64,000 nucleotides of DNA from Pyrinomonas sp040289685 (GTDB taxonomy: Bacteria; Acidobacteriota; Blastocatellia; Pyrinomonadales; Pyrinomonadaceae), in NCBI RefSeq assembly GCF_040289685.1, contig NZ_PSLQ01000002.1, forward strand, positions 62,001 to 126,000, given 5' to 3'. Below, in pieces: positions 8,828-17,675 of the stretch. The notes under the pieces are model-generated. The model did not search any database, was not told where the DNA came from, and worked only from the letters and a program-made list of their open reading frames with translations. How positions within the stretch are numbered: the first letter of the stretch is position 1; the number at the start of each line of letters is the position of its first letter. A program made the translations under genes and the position numbers.

Positions 8828-9034
8828 TTACAGCTTCACGACGTTTTCTGCCTGCGGCCCTTTGGGTCCTTGAGTCACTTCAAACTCCACCGTCTGACCT
8901 TGTTCCAAGGTCTTGAACCCATCGCCTTGAATCGCGCTGTAGTGCACGAAGATATCGGAAGAGCCGGGCTGCTCGATGAAGCCGTACCCCTTCGCGTTGT
9001 TGAACCATTTGACTTTGCCAGTCATTCTCGGCAT
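8828..9034 (-). CDS. Cold-shock protein, CspA family
   Basis: A 68-residue single-domain RNA/ssDNA-binding protein. MTGKVKWFNNAKGYGFI contains RNP1 (KGYGFI) and SDIFVHYSAI contains RNP2. The length and ending (GPQAENVVKL) are typical. Start 9034 (MPRMTGK) has AGGAGG about 10 bp upstream; an internal ATG at 9025 is also possible. It acts as an RNA chaperone in the cytoplasm. A strong promoter lies about 270 bp upstream, giving the long leader usual for cold-shock mRNAs. Confidence 0.96.
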   Translation of the reverse strand: MPRMTGKVKWFNNAKGYGFIEQPGSSDIFVHYSAIQGDGFKTLEQGQTVEFEVTQGPKGPQAENVVKL

Positions 9035-9308
9035 AGCGGACGATCCTCCTACTACTTCTCAGGTATTTTGTTTGCGCGGCGCACAATCGACGCCGGAAAG
9101 TTCCAACCGTGCGCAGACGTTGGCCGAGCGTGCCACCGAACGTCTTCGGTCGGAGAAGCACCCAAAGTCGTTATCCGTGCGCAGTGTGCGATGCTCGGTC
9201 AAAAAGCGCACAGACTCCTACCCTCTACACAAACCATCGCTTCATTCGCTCTGGTTTAAAACAGTGCGGCAAAGACGTTCGAACTTCTCTCGCTTCGTCT
9301 GGAAGCGA
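9035..9308 (-). promoter_or_regulatory. Long 5' leader of the cold-shock gene
   Basis: If transcription starts about 7 nt after the -10 element at 9315-9320, the untranslated leader is about 270 nt. Long structured leaders are characteristic of temperature-responsive csp mRNAs. I have not folded this one. Confidence 0.45.
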
Positions 9309-9314
9309 GCGCGC

Positions 9315-9344
9315 ATACTATGCGAAAAAAAACTTCGCTGTCAA
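9315..9344 (-). promoter_or_regulatory. Sigma70-type promoter of the cold-shock gene
   Basis: On the minus strand TTGACA (9339-9344), an 18 bp spacer containing eight T, and TAGTAT (9315-9320). Confidence 0.7.
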
Positions 9345-10025
9345 GGGGGGATTTCGGTTTCGCGTGCCGCCGATTGAGGTCGGATGTCGAAGGTAGGTGT
9401 CGCCGTCAGAATGATGCGTGCGCTGCGGTCAAGCTGCTATCGGTTTGGTGAAATGCATGTGCGCGGATGGTGGCGCAAGCAGCGCCGGATCGAAGCTGCT
9501 CTGTGGCTCGTCTGAGTTTGATGGACGCGTGCAGATTCGCAGGGATCAGCACGAGATGCGTTTCCGAGCGAAGCGAGTTTAACGGAAAGCGCCATCAAGC
9601 CCCTGCCGCGATGGTGTATAGGGCGCAACCCGTTCATTCCGTTTCACGCCCCATTCCCGCCATCTCACCAACTGCGTTTCAAGCGGCAGACATCAAAATG
9701 AAAGCGTGCGATACAGCTTGATCAAGCTCTAGAGCTGGATCGGGCACGCGCGCCTGAAGACGAGAGCCGCTTTTGTGGGGAGCAATCCCCATGCGCGCAA
9801 AAACGCATGGCTGAAGGGGGGGGAGCCTCACTCACGAGAAGGATGTCTCACCGGACCGGTTTGGCGCTAGGTCGTTCGTGCTTGGGCTTGTGCCGTGTTG
9901 TTTCGAGCGGTTCTCGTTGGACCAGTGTGGCGCAAGCTCGACGCGCGATTCGACCGCGGACGTGCGTCCGGTTCGGTCGCTCGCGCTGGATCGGCATTGT
10001 GCGGTGTCGGTCCAGCGCGAGGATT
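9345..10025. other. Gene-free region with palindromes and competing hairpins
   Basis: About 680 bp with no convincing gene. Two overlapping perfect palindromes lie at 9715-9728 (agcttgatcaagct) and 9725-9736 (agctctagagct). At 9776-9791 a hairpin tggggA-GCAA-tcccca overlaps a second stem at 9789-9795/9804-9810 (ccatgcg/cgcatgg); the two cannot form together. Their function is unknown. Confidence 0.55.
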
Positions 10026-10247
10026 TCAGAGTTCTTCGGCCTCACGGCGACGGCGCCGTTGCCTTTCGCGCAATGTTGCAAGCACGATGAGCACCATCAG
10101 TCCGACGAAAGCGGCGATGATGGCGAACCTGATGAGAAAGATGAGCGTGCCGACGAGCGCGATCAATTGTTTGAGCAGCGCGACGATCAACAGGATCAAT
10201 GCCAAAAGGCCGCCCAATCGTCCCGCAATCTTCAAAAAACCCGTCAT
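10026..10247 (-). CDS. Small membrane protein, two hydrophobic helices
   Basis: A 73-residue protein beginning MTGFLKIAGRLGG. Two long hydrophobic helices (LLALILLIVALLKQLIALVG and FAIIAAFVGLMVLIVLA) precede a basic-acidic tail (RERQRRRRREAEEL). ATG 10247 is chosen over a TTG two codons upstream, because GGAGAGG lies 7 bp before the ATG. Inner-membrane location is clear; function is unknown. It lies 90 bp after a zinc-finger membrane protein gene on the same strand and may belong to the same transcript as the ECF sigma/anti-sigma pair. Confidence 0.65.
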   Translation of the reverse strand: MTGFLKIAGRLGGLLALILLIVALLKQLIALVGTLIFLIRFAIIAAFVGLMVLIVLATLRERQRRRRREAEEL

Positions 10248-10337
10248 CTTCAACCTCTCCTTCCCGCCGAAACGGCGTCGCTTTACAGTTAATAATAGCA
10301 GAGCGCCGACCGCACGTGTAGTCGGCGGCGTTTTGGG

Positions 10338-11054
10338 TCAGCGACGGCGACTCATCGTCTGCGGCAGGTCGCGGTCAAGCCGCAAGGTGTGATCCTCTAC
10401 TACCGATGGCGGCGGCGTTTCAAACGAAGGGCGGCGTGGCCCTTTGCGCCGCCGTTGCTCGAGGATCAGGTAGGTGCCGAAGAGGACGAGCGCCAGCGGC
10501 AACAGAACGTCCAAACGTAGCGCCACTCCGAAGAGCGACCGCAGCAACAACGTTGCTCCGAGGCAGAGGAGCAACGCTCCCCACGTCGCTGGATGCGAGG
10601 TCAGATGACGTGCGATCGCATCCGCTTCCGCATCCGGCATGAATCCAGCGCGAATCAGTTTGGCCGTTTTGTAGGCGTCGATGGCGGCATAGAGCCACGC
10701 GCCAATGCCGCTGAAGACGAAGATCGGTGCATCGGTCATGACCGACAGTTGGAAAAGACCGGCAAAGGTCGCAAAGTGGACCAGCGCCTTGGTCGGTTGT
10801 CCGTTGTAGGCTGCGCCCAATCCGGGCACGAGCAGCGAAAGCAAGAGCGCACCAAGCGGCGATCCTTTGGCGTAGGTAAGTCGCGGCCCTTGCCTTTGTT
10901 GTTCAAGGAGTTCGACGCCCGCGACGATGCAGTCTTGGCAGTAGGGGAACCCGCGCACGCGATGGTCGCACGACGGGCAGAGCGGGCGCGCGCAGCAGCG
11001 ACAGCGCGCGTGCGCGTGATTGTTCGGGTGAAAAGCGCAACGTTCGGGTCTCAT
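10338..11054 (-). CDS. Membrane protein with N-terminal B-box-like zinc finger
   Basis: A 238-residue protein. The N-terminus has CAFHPNNHAHARCRCC...LCPSCDHRVRG...YCQDC, a Cys/His array like bacterial B-box zinc fingers. A hydrophobic region follows with SLLVPGLGAAYNGQPTKALVHF (TM2/DUF-like), then further membrane segments (IFVFSGIGAWLYAAIDAY, ALLLCLGATLLLRSLFG, VLLPLALVLFGTYLIL) and a basic tail. ATG 11054 lies 19 bp after the anti-sigma stop, so co-transcription with the sigma/anti-sigma pair is likely. Function is unknown; a membrane scaffold or sensor is possible. Confidence 0.75.
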   Translation of the reverse strand: MRPERCAFHPNNHAHARCRCCARPLCPSCDHRVRGFPYCQDCIVAGVELLEQQRQGPRLTYAKGSPLGALLLSLLVPGLGAAYNGQPTKALVHFATFAGLFQLSVMTDAPIFVFSGIGAWLYAAIDAYKTAKLIRAGFMPDAEADAIARHLTSHPATWGALLLCLGATLLLRSLFGVALRLDVLLPLALVLFGTYLILEQRRRKGPRRPSFETPPPSVVEDHTLRLDRDLPQTMSRRR

Positions 11055-11073
11055 GGCTTTGGTTGCAACGCGA

Positions 11074-11829
11074 TCATCTCTCTTCGTCGCCGATGATCGC
11101 CTCCGTGACTTTGCGTAGCTCTTCGGTGCGCGCGCTGCGCGCCGCCGTATTGGCTCCGCGCGCATAGGTCTGCGCCGCCAAGCGCCAACTCGTGCGGTAG
11201 AGACCGCTGATGGTCCCATCTCTAGAGATCGTCGAACCGACGAGCACTGCGACCAGCAGGACCATCGCCATGGTTGCAAATTGTGGCGACAGCGTAGCGA
11301 GGCGCAACGCTTGTAGGTGCAACGCGATCCACGCCAGCAAACGTGCCCAAAGCGGCGCGCGCACGTGGCGCGCCTCGGTCGTTCCAAGCGTCGCTTGGAG
11401 GATGCGCTCGTGAAGCCCAACTGGCACTGGAAGCTCTTCGGCCAGCGAGGCGTAGCATGCCCCGATGGCGCGCACCACATCGCCCGGCAGATCCGTACAA
11501 CGCGGGCAGAGCATGGCGTGGCGCTCCCAACGATGGAAGAGCGGGGCGGGGAGAAAACCGTCGAGGTAGTCAGTCAGATGCTCCTCAAATTCCGCACAGG
11601 TCATCTCGCGCTCCGGCGTCGTATGCGCGATGATACGCGCTTCCAGCCCCGGCGCGGGTGCAGCAAGCGGCAGTTCGCGGCAGGCGCGAATCGCGTTGCG
11701 CACTTCGTTGAGAAGTTCGTGGCAAACCGGACACACCAGCGCATGTTCGCCCATCGCGCGATCTTCGCTTGGCGACAATGCGCCTTCTAGGTAGTCCGTC
11801 AGCTTCTCTCGAAATCGCTCGCACAACAT
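11074..11829 (-). CDS. Anti-sigma factor with two zinc-finger domains
   Basis: A 251-residue membrane anti-sigma factor. Two copies of the ZAS/zf-HC2 module occur in tandem: LCERFREKLTDYLEGALS...HALVCPVC and TCAEFEEHLTDYLDGFLP...HAMLCPRC. One transmembrane helix follows (FATMAMVLLVAVLVGS). ATG 11829 has AAAGAGG 9 bp upstream. An alternative ATG at 11868 overlaps the sigma-factor stop (ATGA) and would add 13 basic residues. Such proteins sequester the ECF sigma encoded just upstream until a signal releases it. Carrying two modules is unusual. Confidence 0.88.
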   Translation of the reverse strand: MLCERFREKLTDYLEGALSPSEDRAMGEHALVCPVCHELLNEVRNAIRACRELPLAAPAPGLEARIIAHTTPEREMTCAEFEEHLTDYLDGFLPAPLFHRWERHAMLCPRCTDLPGDVVRAIGACYASLAEELPVPVGLHERILQATLGTTEARHVRAPLWARLLAWIALHLQALRLATLSPQFATMAMVLLVAVLVGSTISRDGTISGLYRTSWRLAAQTYARGANTAARSARTEELRKVTEAIIGDEER

Positions 11830-11864
11830 TTTGGAAAACCTCTTTCTTCTCCCCTTGCTTCTGC

Positions 11865-12467
11865 TCATAGCGCATCAACGCCGATGACGCGCATGCGGCG
11901 CAGGATGCGCGCTAGTTCAATGCGCCCGCGGTTGATTCTCGACTTGACGGTGCCCTCCGGTATCTTCAGTAGATCAACGATCTCTTGGTAACTCAACTCC
12001 TCGATGTCGCGCAAGATGACGCACACTCGCAAATCGGGCGGCAAACGGTTGATCGCCGCTTGCACCTGCGCGCTCAGCTCGTGGCGTTCGACTTCGGTTT
12101 GCGGCGACGCCTCCGCTGCGCGCAAGTGGTAGGCGTGTGCCTCGATGTCCTCTGCGTGCGTCTCCTGCGGCGTGCGCTCGCGTCGACGGTAGTCGTCGAT
12201 GATCAGATTGCGCGCCAGCCTCATCAACCAGTTCTGCAGATCGCCTTGACGCGGGTCGTACTGATCGAGCGAACGGTAAAGGCGTACGAAAACCTCTTGC
12301 GTCAAGTCTTCCGCTGCTTCGACGCGCCCTGTGAAACGGTAGGCAAGGTTGTATATGCGCCGCGAGTAGGTTGCGACGATCTCTTCCCATGCCGCGCCAT
12401 CGCCAGCGCGCGCGCGCCTCGCTAATTCGGCTCCTTCGCCGGTAGCCAAGACTTTGGTCGCCCCCAC
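11865..12467 (-). CDS. ECF-family RNA polymerase sigma factor
   Basis: A 200-residue sigma70-family ECF factor. Region 2 shows YSRRIYNLAYRFTG...AEDLTQEVFVRLYRSLDQYD and NWLMRLARNLIIDDYRRR. Region 4 shows AINRLPPDLRVCVILRD, ELSYQEIVDLLKIPEGTVK and SRINRGRIELARIL. There is no region 1 or 3, as expected. It is followed, with overlap or near-overlap, by its presumed anti-sigma factor and two membrane protein genes. The stimulus is unknown. Confidence 0.95.
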   Translation of the reverse strand: MGATKVLATGEGAELARRARAGDGAAWEEIVATYSRRIYNLAYRFTGRVEAAEDLTQEVFVRLYRSLDQYDPRQGDLQNWLMRLARNLIIDDYRRRERTPQETHAEDIEAHAYHLRAAEASPQTEVERHELSAQVQAAINRLPPDLRVCVILRDIEELSYQEIVDLLKIPEGTVKSRINRGRIELARILRRMRVIGVDAL

Positions 12468-12944
12468 TTCTTCAAGCCTCGCTTCGCCGGATGGGTCCCG
12501 TCAACCGGCGAAAAATCCTCTCACATCCCAGCTTTACGTCCAAGCCGGAGAAAAAGTTCCGCCGCGCGCTGGCAGCGGAGCATTGGTCTCCGAGAAGATA
12601 GCGACGGGCGCAAGAAGGAAAAAGGTTTTGCTCCCTCGCAGAGGCGATGAGCTGCATGGCTCGTCTCTCGGCATGCTCAATGGCTTAGGGCGTTTGACCC
12701 GTTTCGCGCTGGTGCGCAGCATCAGAGGCGGCGCGCGCCTCATTAGCTTTCGGGCAAACGACCACTTGCCGATTCTCCAGCGCGCGCCGTTAGCTTTCGG
12801 GCAAAGTGGGTCTTCGGCCCAAATTGACGCGCCGACGAGCTTTTGCCGGGCTTCTTGCGCGCGCCGCGCAATTTGTAGTAGCCTGATTGGGCGACACAAG
12901 ATGTTGTGGTGGGCGCCCGTCAAGCCCGCGGAAGGAAGCGATTC
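12468..12944. other. Divergent intergenic region with a spaced repeat
   Basis: Nearly 480 bp between the divergent sigma-factor and flippase-like genes. It must carry promoters for both, but none stands out. The 16 bp ttagctttcgggcaaa occurs exactly at 12743-12758 and 12790-12805 (47 bp apart), both preceded by gcgcgcc-rich sequence. No gene is supported. Confidence 0.45.
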
Positions 12945-14000
12945 GTGCGTCGGAAGTGGCAGTTGGTCGGCTTGAGCGTATTGGCCTTGATCGTCCTCTG
13001 GTGGTTCGGACGCGGGCTTGACTGGGGCATGGTGCGCGGGGCTTTGCGCGCGACCGATTGGCGACTGGTCGCCGTCGCCGTCGGGTTGGTTTGTTCGACC
13101 TACGTTATCCGGTCCTTTCGCTGGCGTGCGCTGTTGACGCCGCTGGCAGCGGCCAGATTTGCTGATCTGTTCGCCGCGACCACCGTTGGTTTCGGCGCGA
13201 TCTTCGCGATCGGGCGTACGGGCGAGATCCTGCGACCGACTTTTCTTTCGTTTCGTGACCGACGCGTTTCGCCAACGGCCTCTTTCGTCACCATCGGCCT
13301 TGAGCGAATCTACGACATGGCGGCTATCGTGTTGATGTTTGCCGCCAACTTGCTCTGGTTCGCGCCGTCCGTTGCGTCCGCGCAAAGATTGGCGCAAGTG
13401 CATTTTGCTGGCGCGGTGCTCTTTGCTGGTGCTGTGATCGGGATCGGCACCTTGATTCTTTTCCGTTTCTCTGCTGGGCGCATCGTTCGCGTCGCGAAGC
13501 GGGCGAGCGGCGGTTGGCCGCGCTGGGCACAACGCACGGTGGGATTCGGCGTGCGCTTCATTGAGCAGTCAGCGCGCGCCTTGAGCGTGCTTGTCGACGG
13601 GCGTGCACTAGCGATCACTGTTGGTTGGACGGCGCTGCTTTGGGCGGCCATTGCAGCGGCGGATCTGCTGGTGCTACGCGCTTTCGGTCTCCCTTTTGGC
13701 ATCGGCGAGACGATCTTCGTTATGGGATGGGCGCTTGTTGGTTCGTTGGTGCCGACGCCAGGCGGGGCTGCTGGCGCTTTTCACGCCGCCACCGCCGCCG
13801 GGCTGATCTTTCTCGGCGTGGGCCGCGAACAGTCCGCGGCCGTTGCCATCGTCATGCATCTGGTGCTTTTCGGTCCAGCCCTCTTCTTCGGCCTCTACTT
13901 CTTCTTACGAAGCGGGCTGGATCTCGTGCGGTTGTGGGACGAGGCCGCGCGCGAAGCCGAAGAAGCGGAACGCGAATCGAGCGCGCTTGTCGAGAGGTAA
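12945..14000 (+). CDS. Lysylphosphatidylglycerol-synthase TM-domain / UPF0104 flippase-like membrane protein
   Basis: A 351-residue integral membrane protein with about eight helices, beginning WQLVGLSVLALIVLWWFGRG. Family signatures include FRWRALLTPL, GFGAIFAIGRTGEILRP, SFVTIGLERIYDMAA and LVPTPGGAAGAFHAA. The last matches the PxPGGxG motif of the lysylphosphatidylglycerol synthase TM region/UPF0104 family. Members move or synthesise membrane lipids; the substrate is not predictable. GTG 12945 is chosen because AAGGA lies 8 bp upstream; a GTG at 12906 is an alternative. The C-terminus is an acidic, probably cytoplasmic tail. Confidence 0.85.
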   Translation: MRRKWQLVGLSVLALIVLWWFGRGLDWGMVRGALRATDWRLVAVAVGLVCSTYVIRSFRWRALLTPLAAARFADLFAATTVGFGAIFAIGRTGEILRPTFLSFRDRRVSPTASFVTIGLERIYDMAAIVLMFAANLLWFAPSVASAQRLAQVHFAGAVLFAGAVIGIGTLILFRFSAGRIVRVAKRASGGWPRWAQRTVGFGVRFIEQSARALSVLVDGRALAITVGWTALLWAAIAAADLLVLRAFGLPFGIGETIFVMGWALVGSLVPTPGGAAGAFHAATAAGLIFLGVGREQSAAVAIVMHLVLFGPALFFGLYFFLRSGLDLVRLWDEAAREAEEAERESSALVER

Positions 14001-14111
14001 GGTTTAGGTTCGATGTTCGCTTGCGTAAGCGTCCAAACACGAAGCCGTGGCGCAGCGGTTCGGCGAGCAGCCGAATCACATCCTGCTCGCAACGAGGAGG
14101 GTTGCAAAGAG

Positions 14112-14597
14112 ATGAAATGCCCGTTTTGTGGTCATTTGGAAGATAAGGTGGTTGATTCGCGCGAGTCGCGCGAAGGCGACTTGATCCGGCGGCGGCGCGA
14201 ATGTTTGCGTTGCGAGCGCCGATTCACCTCCTACGAACGTATCGACGAGATACCGTACATGGTCATCAAAAAGGATGGGCGACGTGAGCCGTTCGACCGA
14301 AACAAGGTTATGGCCGGACTTTTACGCGCGTGCGAAAAGCGCCCCATCCCTGCGGCGAAGTTGGAGGCGATCGTCAACGCCGTCGAGAAGTACGTGCAAG
14401 AGTCGCCCGAACGCGAGCGCCCGACCTCCAAGATCGGCGAGATGATCATGCGCCGTTTGAAGGAGCTGGATAAGGTCGCCTATGTGCGGTTCGCTTCAGT
14501 CTACTTGGAGTTCCAGGACGTGTCGGAGTTCATGCACGAACTGAAGAACCTCGTCCGTTCGCGCAACGAGCGCGCTTCTTCACGTCGCGCCTCTTGA
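14112..14597 (+). CDS. nrdR: Transcriptional repressor NrdR
   Basis: A 161-residue regulator of ribonucleotide reductase genes. The zinc ribbon is complete (MKCPFCGHLEDKVVDSRES...CLRCERRFTSYERID) and is followed by an ATP-cone (MVIKKDGRREPFDRNKVMAGLLRACEKRPI and VAYVRFASVYLEFQDVSEF). NrdR binds NrdR boxes when loaded with dATP/ATP. GAGGAGG is 11 bp upstream of ATG 14112. The C-terminal tail is short and Arg/Ser-rich. No nrd genes are in the window. Confidence 0.97.
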   Translation: MKCPFCGHLEDKVVDSRESREGDLIRRRRECLRCERRFTSYERIDEIPYMVIKKDGRREPFDRNKVMAGLLRACEKRPIPAAKLEAIVNAVEKYVQESPERERPTSKIGEMIMRRLKELDKVAYVRFASVYLEFQDVSEFMHELKNLVRSRNERASSRRAS

Positions 14598-15032
14598 CGG
14601 CGGATACGAGCAGCGCGCTTCGGCGCGCCGTCTAACTGAAGACGGCAGTTGCATTCGAGCAGGCGCCTGTTATTTCGTTTCCAAGCGCTCCGAAGGGGCG
14701 CTCAAAAGAGACCGCGCTGGCGCAGACGACGGGCGACGGATCGGCCTCGGCTTGCTCTTTACCAGCTTTTTTGAAGATCGAGCGAGCGACGCGTTCCGGT
14801 GCCGTCGGTTAGTTCGGACGCAGAGGCTCGACCAGCTTTTTTCGGTTCATAATGGCGAGGATGGAGCGCTTTGCGTTTTGAGCGGCAGATGATTTCTCTT
14901 TTGCTCGACGATGAGCGATAATCTCACCCTTGAATTTCGAAGCTCGTGTCGTGCGAATCGAACTGGAAGGACGACCTTGATTAAGGGTACCGAAGTGCCA
15001 ACGATTTTCGGCAAGCGTGCCAATTGAACCCC
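14598..15032. other. Intergenic region before lon
   Basis: About 435 bp without a supported gene. After the nrdR hairpin, accagctttttt occurs at 14761-14772 and 14831-14842, exactly 70 bp apart. A GATAAT-like -10 is present near 14917, but no convincing -35 or heat-shock operator for lon was found. Confidence 0.45.
14613..14628 (+). terminator. Hairpin after nrdR
   Basis: GCGCGC-TTCG-GCGCGC, a UUCG-type tetraloop hairpin 15 bp after the nrdR stop. No U tract follows, so intrinsic termination is uncertain. Confidence 0.4.
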
Positions 15033-17483
15033 ATGGACGACCTCAACTCTCAGATCACGGGACTGGAAACGGGAAGCGGCGACGCTGGCGAGCACCCGCA
15101 GATACCGGACGTGCTGCCGATCCTGCCGCTGCGCGACATCGTCATCTACCCGTTTATGATTGTGCCGCTTTTCGTCTCGCGCGAGCGGTCCATTCGCGCC
15201 GTGGATCAAGCGCTCGGCGAGAACCGTTTGATCCTGCTTCTTTCGCAAAAGGATCTCGACAAGGAAGAGCCGACGGCCGAAGATCTATACGCGACGGGAA
15301 CGGTCGCCGTCGTCATGCGCATGTTGAAACTCCCCGACGGGCGCACGCGCATTTTGGTACAGGGACTGGCGCGCGCGCGCGTCGTGGAAGTGAGCGAAAC
15401 GAACGGGTTTTTAAGCGCCCATCTCGCCGTGTTGCGCGAGCTGCCCGTGCCGGCAGAGTCGCTCGAGGTCGAAGCGCTGATCCGCAACGTGCGCGCGCTG
15501 TTGGAGAAGGCCGCCAACCTCGGAAAGAACATCTCGCCTGAGGTGATGGCAATCGCCGCCAACCTGGACGACGCCGGGCGACTGGCCGATCTTGCGGCAT
15601 CGAACTTGGAATTGCGCGTTGAGGACGCCCAGTCCGTGCTCGACATCATCGATCCGGTGGACCGACTGCGACGCATCAACGAGCTGCTCAACCGCGAAAT
15701 CGAAGTGCTCACGGTGCAGCAGGAGATCAACACGCAAGCTCGCGCCGACATCGACCGTTCGCAGCGCGAGTTCTTCCTCCGGCAGCAACTCAAGGCGATT
15801 CAGGCCGAACTCGGCGAAGGCAACGAGCTGGCCGAAGAGATCGCGCAGTTTCAGCGCAAGATCGCCGCTGCAGGCATGCCGCCGCAGGCCGAAGAAGAGG
15901 TCTTGCGGCAACTCAAAAAACTCGAACGAATGCATCCGGACGCCGCAGAAACGGCGACGTTGCGCAATTGGTTGGAGATCATGGTGGATCTGCCGTGGTC
16001 GCGGTCTTCCACGGACAACCTCGATCTAACAAAAGCGGCGCGCATCCTCGATGAAGATCATTACGGCTTAGAGAAGGTCAAAGAACGCATCCTCGAAGCG
16101 CTGGCCGTGCGCAAACTCAAGGAGAAGCCGAAAGGGCCGATCCTTTGTTTAGTTGGTCCGCCGGGCGTCGGCAAGACCAGTTTGGGCCGTTCGATTGCGC
16201 GCGCGCTTGACCGTAAGTTCGTCCGGTTGAGTTTGGGCGGCGTCCACGACGAAGCGGAGATTCGCGGCCACCGGCGCACTTATGTGGGCGCCATGCCGGG
16301 GCGCATCATCCAAGCTCTGCAGCAAGCAGGCACGAACAACCCGCTCATCATGCTTGACGAGATCGACAAGGTTGGGGCGGATTTTCGCGGCGATCCGAGT
16401 TCGGCGCTTCTCGAGGTGCTCGATCCGGAGCAGAACAACAGCTTCCGCGACAACTATCTGGGCGTCCCGTTTGACCTGTCGAACGTGATCTTCATGACGA
16501 CGGCCAACGTCCTCGACACGATCCAGCCGGCTTTGCGCGATCGCATGGAGGTCATCCAGCTATCGGGTTACACGGAAGAGGAGAAGCTCGAGATCGCGCG
16601 GCGCCATCTTCTGCCCAAGCAAATGGAGGAGAACGGCATCACGCCGCGACACTTGCAGATTTCTCGTCGAGCGTTAGCAGCCATCATCAATCAGTACACG
16701 CAAGAGGCCGGACTTCGACAGTTGGAGCGCGAAATCGGCAAGATCTGTCGTAAAGTGGCGCGGCGCGTCGCCGAAGGCCATGACGAAACGGTGCGCGTGT
16801 CGCTCAAGAACCTGCATGAGTTTCTCGGCGCGCCCAAGATTCAACCGGAAGAGATCCTGCGGCGCGATGCCATCGGCGTAGCAACCGGGTTGGCTTGGAC
16901 GGCCACCGGCGGCGATGTCCTCTTCATCGAGGCTTTGCGCGTGCGCGGCAAGGGCGATCTTGTGCTGACCGGACAGCTCGGCGACGTAATGAAGGAGTCG
17001 GCGCAGGCAGCCTTCTCTTATGCCAAAGCGCGGGCGCGTGAACTCGGCATTCCGGAAGAGGATTTCAAAACGTACGACTTGCACATTCACATCCCCGAAG
17101 GAGCCATTCCAAAAGACGGCCCGTCGGCGGGCATCACGCTGGCGACAGCGATGGTTTCGGTCTTGGCGCAGCGTCCTGTGCGACGCGACGTGGCGATGAC
17201 AGGCGAGATCACCTTGCGCGGCCACGTCTTGCCCGTCGGCGGGATCAAGGAGAAGGTGCTCGCGGCGCGTCGGGCGCGCGTGTCAACTGTCATCCTGCCG
17301 CAGCAGAACCGGCGCGATCTGGATGAAATCCCGAAAGAGCTTTTCGCCAACCTGCGCTTTGTCTTCGTCGAGAGCGTGCAACAAGTCTTCCGCGAGGCAT
17401 TGCGCGAGAAGCTTCAGCCCACAACCTCTGGAACGACTCGCCCGACCAAAATGCCGCAAGCAGCATCGCCTCAGCGAGGCTGA
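15033..17483 (+). CDS. lon: ATP-dependent protease Lon (LonA type)
   Basis: An 816-residue cytoplasmic quality-control protease. The N-terminal LAN domain begins PDVLPILPLRDIVIYPFMIVP and a long helical region follows. The AAA+ module has Walker A GPPGVGKTSLGRSIA and Walker B PLIMLDEIDK. The protease domain has catalytic Ser in KDGPSAGITLA and Lys in GGIKEKVLAARRA. Domain order and length are canonical. ATG 15033 is chosen; TTG 15024 is in frame, and neither has a clear Shine-Dalgarno. A GCCTC-AGC-GAGGC hairpin overlaps the 3' end just before the stop, and a weak CGGTG/CACCG stem follows at 17486-17503. Confidence 0.98.
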   Translation: MDDLNSQITGLETGSGDAGEHPQIPDVLPILPLRDIVIYPFMIVPLFVSRERSIRAVDQALGENRLILLLSQKDLDKEEPTAEDLYATGTVAVVMRMLKLPDGRTRILVQGLARARVVEVSETNGFLSAHLAVLRELPVPAESLEVEALIRNVRALLEKAANLGKNISPEVMAIAANLDDAGRLADLAASNLELRVEDAQSVLDIIDPVDRLRRINELLNREIEVLTVQQEINTQARADIDRSQREFFLRQQLKAIQAELGEGNELAEEIAQFQRKIAAAGMPPQAEEEVLRQLKKLERMHPDAAETATLRNWLEIMVDLPWSRSSTDNLDLTKAARILDEDHYGLEKVKERILEALAVRKLKEKPKGPILCLVGPPGVGKTSLGRSIARALDRKFVRLSLGGVHDEAEIRGHRRTYVGAMPGRIIQALQQAGTNNPLIMLDEIDKVGADFRGDPSSALLEVLDPEQNNSFRDNYLGVPFDLSNVIFMTTANVLDTIQPALRDRMEVIQLSGYTEEEKLEIARRHLLPKQMEENGITPRHLQISRRALAAIINQYTQEAGLRQLEREIGKICRKVARRVAEGHDETVRVSLKNLHEFLGAPKIQPEEILRRDAIGVATGLAWTATGGDVLFIEALRVRGKGDLVLTGQLGDVMKESAQAAFSYAKARARELGIPEEDFKTYDLHIHIPEGAIPKDGPSAGITLATAMVSVLAQRPVRRDVAMTGEITLRGHVLPVGGIKEKVLAARRARVSTVILPQQNRRDLDEIPKELFANLRFVFVESVQQVFREALREKLQPTTSGTTRPTKMPQAASPQRG

Positions 17484-17532
17484 TTCGGTGGAAAATTTCA
17501 CCGATTCGACCTATTTTAATGGATGTTGAAGT

Positions 17533-17561
17533 TTGACTCGCAGACGGCGGTGTGGTACGCT
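17533..17561 (+). promoter_or_regulatory. Candidate sigma70 promoter for the lytic transglycosylase gene
   Basis: TTGACT at 17533-17538, a 17 bp spacer and TACGCT at 17556-17561, followed by a leader of about 108 nt to ATG 17676. Confidence 0.45.
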
Positions 17562-17675
17562 GCGCCACTGTCGGACCGCCACCGGCGATCCCCTGTACCC
17601 GACATCAGTCTCGCGGCGGGCGGTTCGAGCGGTGCAGCGCGAAAACCTTCGATTGCGAGGTGGACGGAGGACCTG

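Noticed and set aside
10338..11480. Continuous 380-codon frame including the zinc-finger membrane protein
   Set aside because: The first 140 or so codons overlap the anti-sigma gene in another frame and are Arg/Ser-rich; the real start is ATG 11054.
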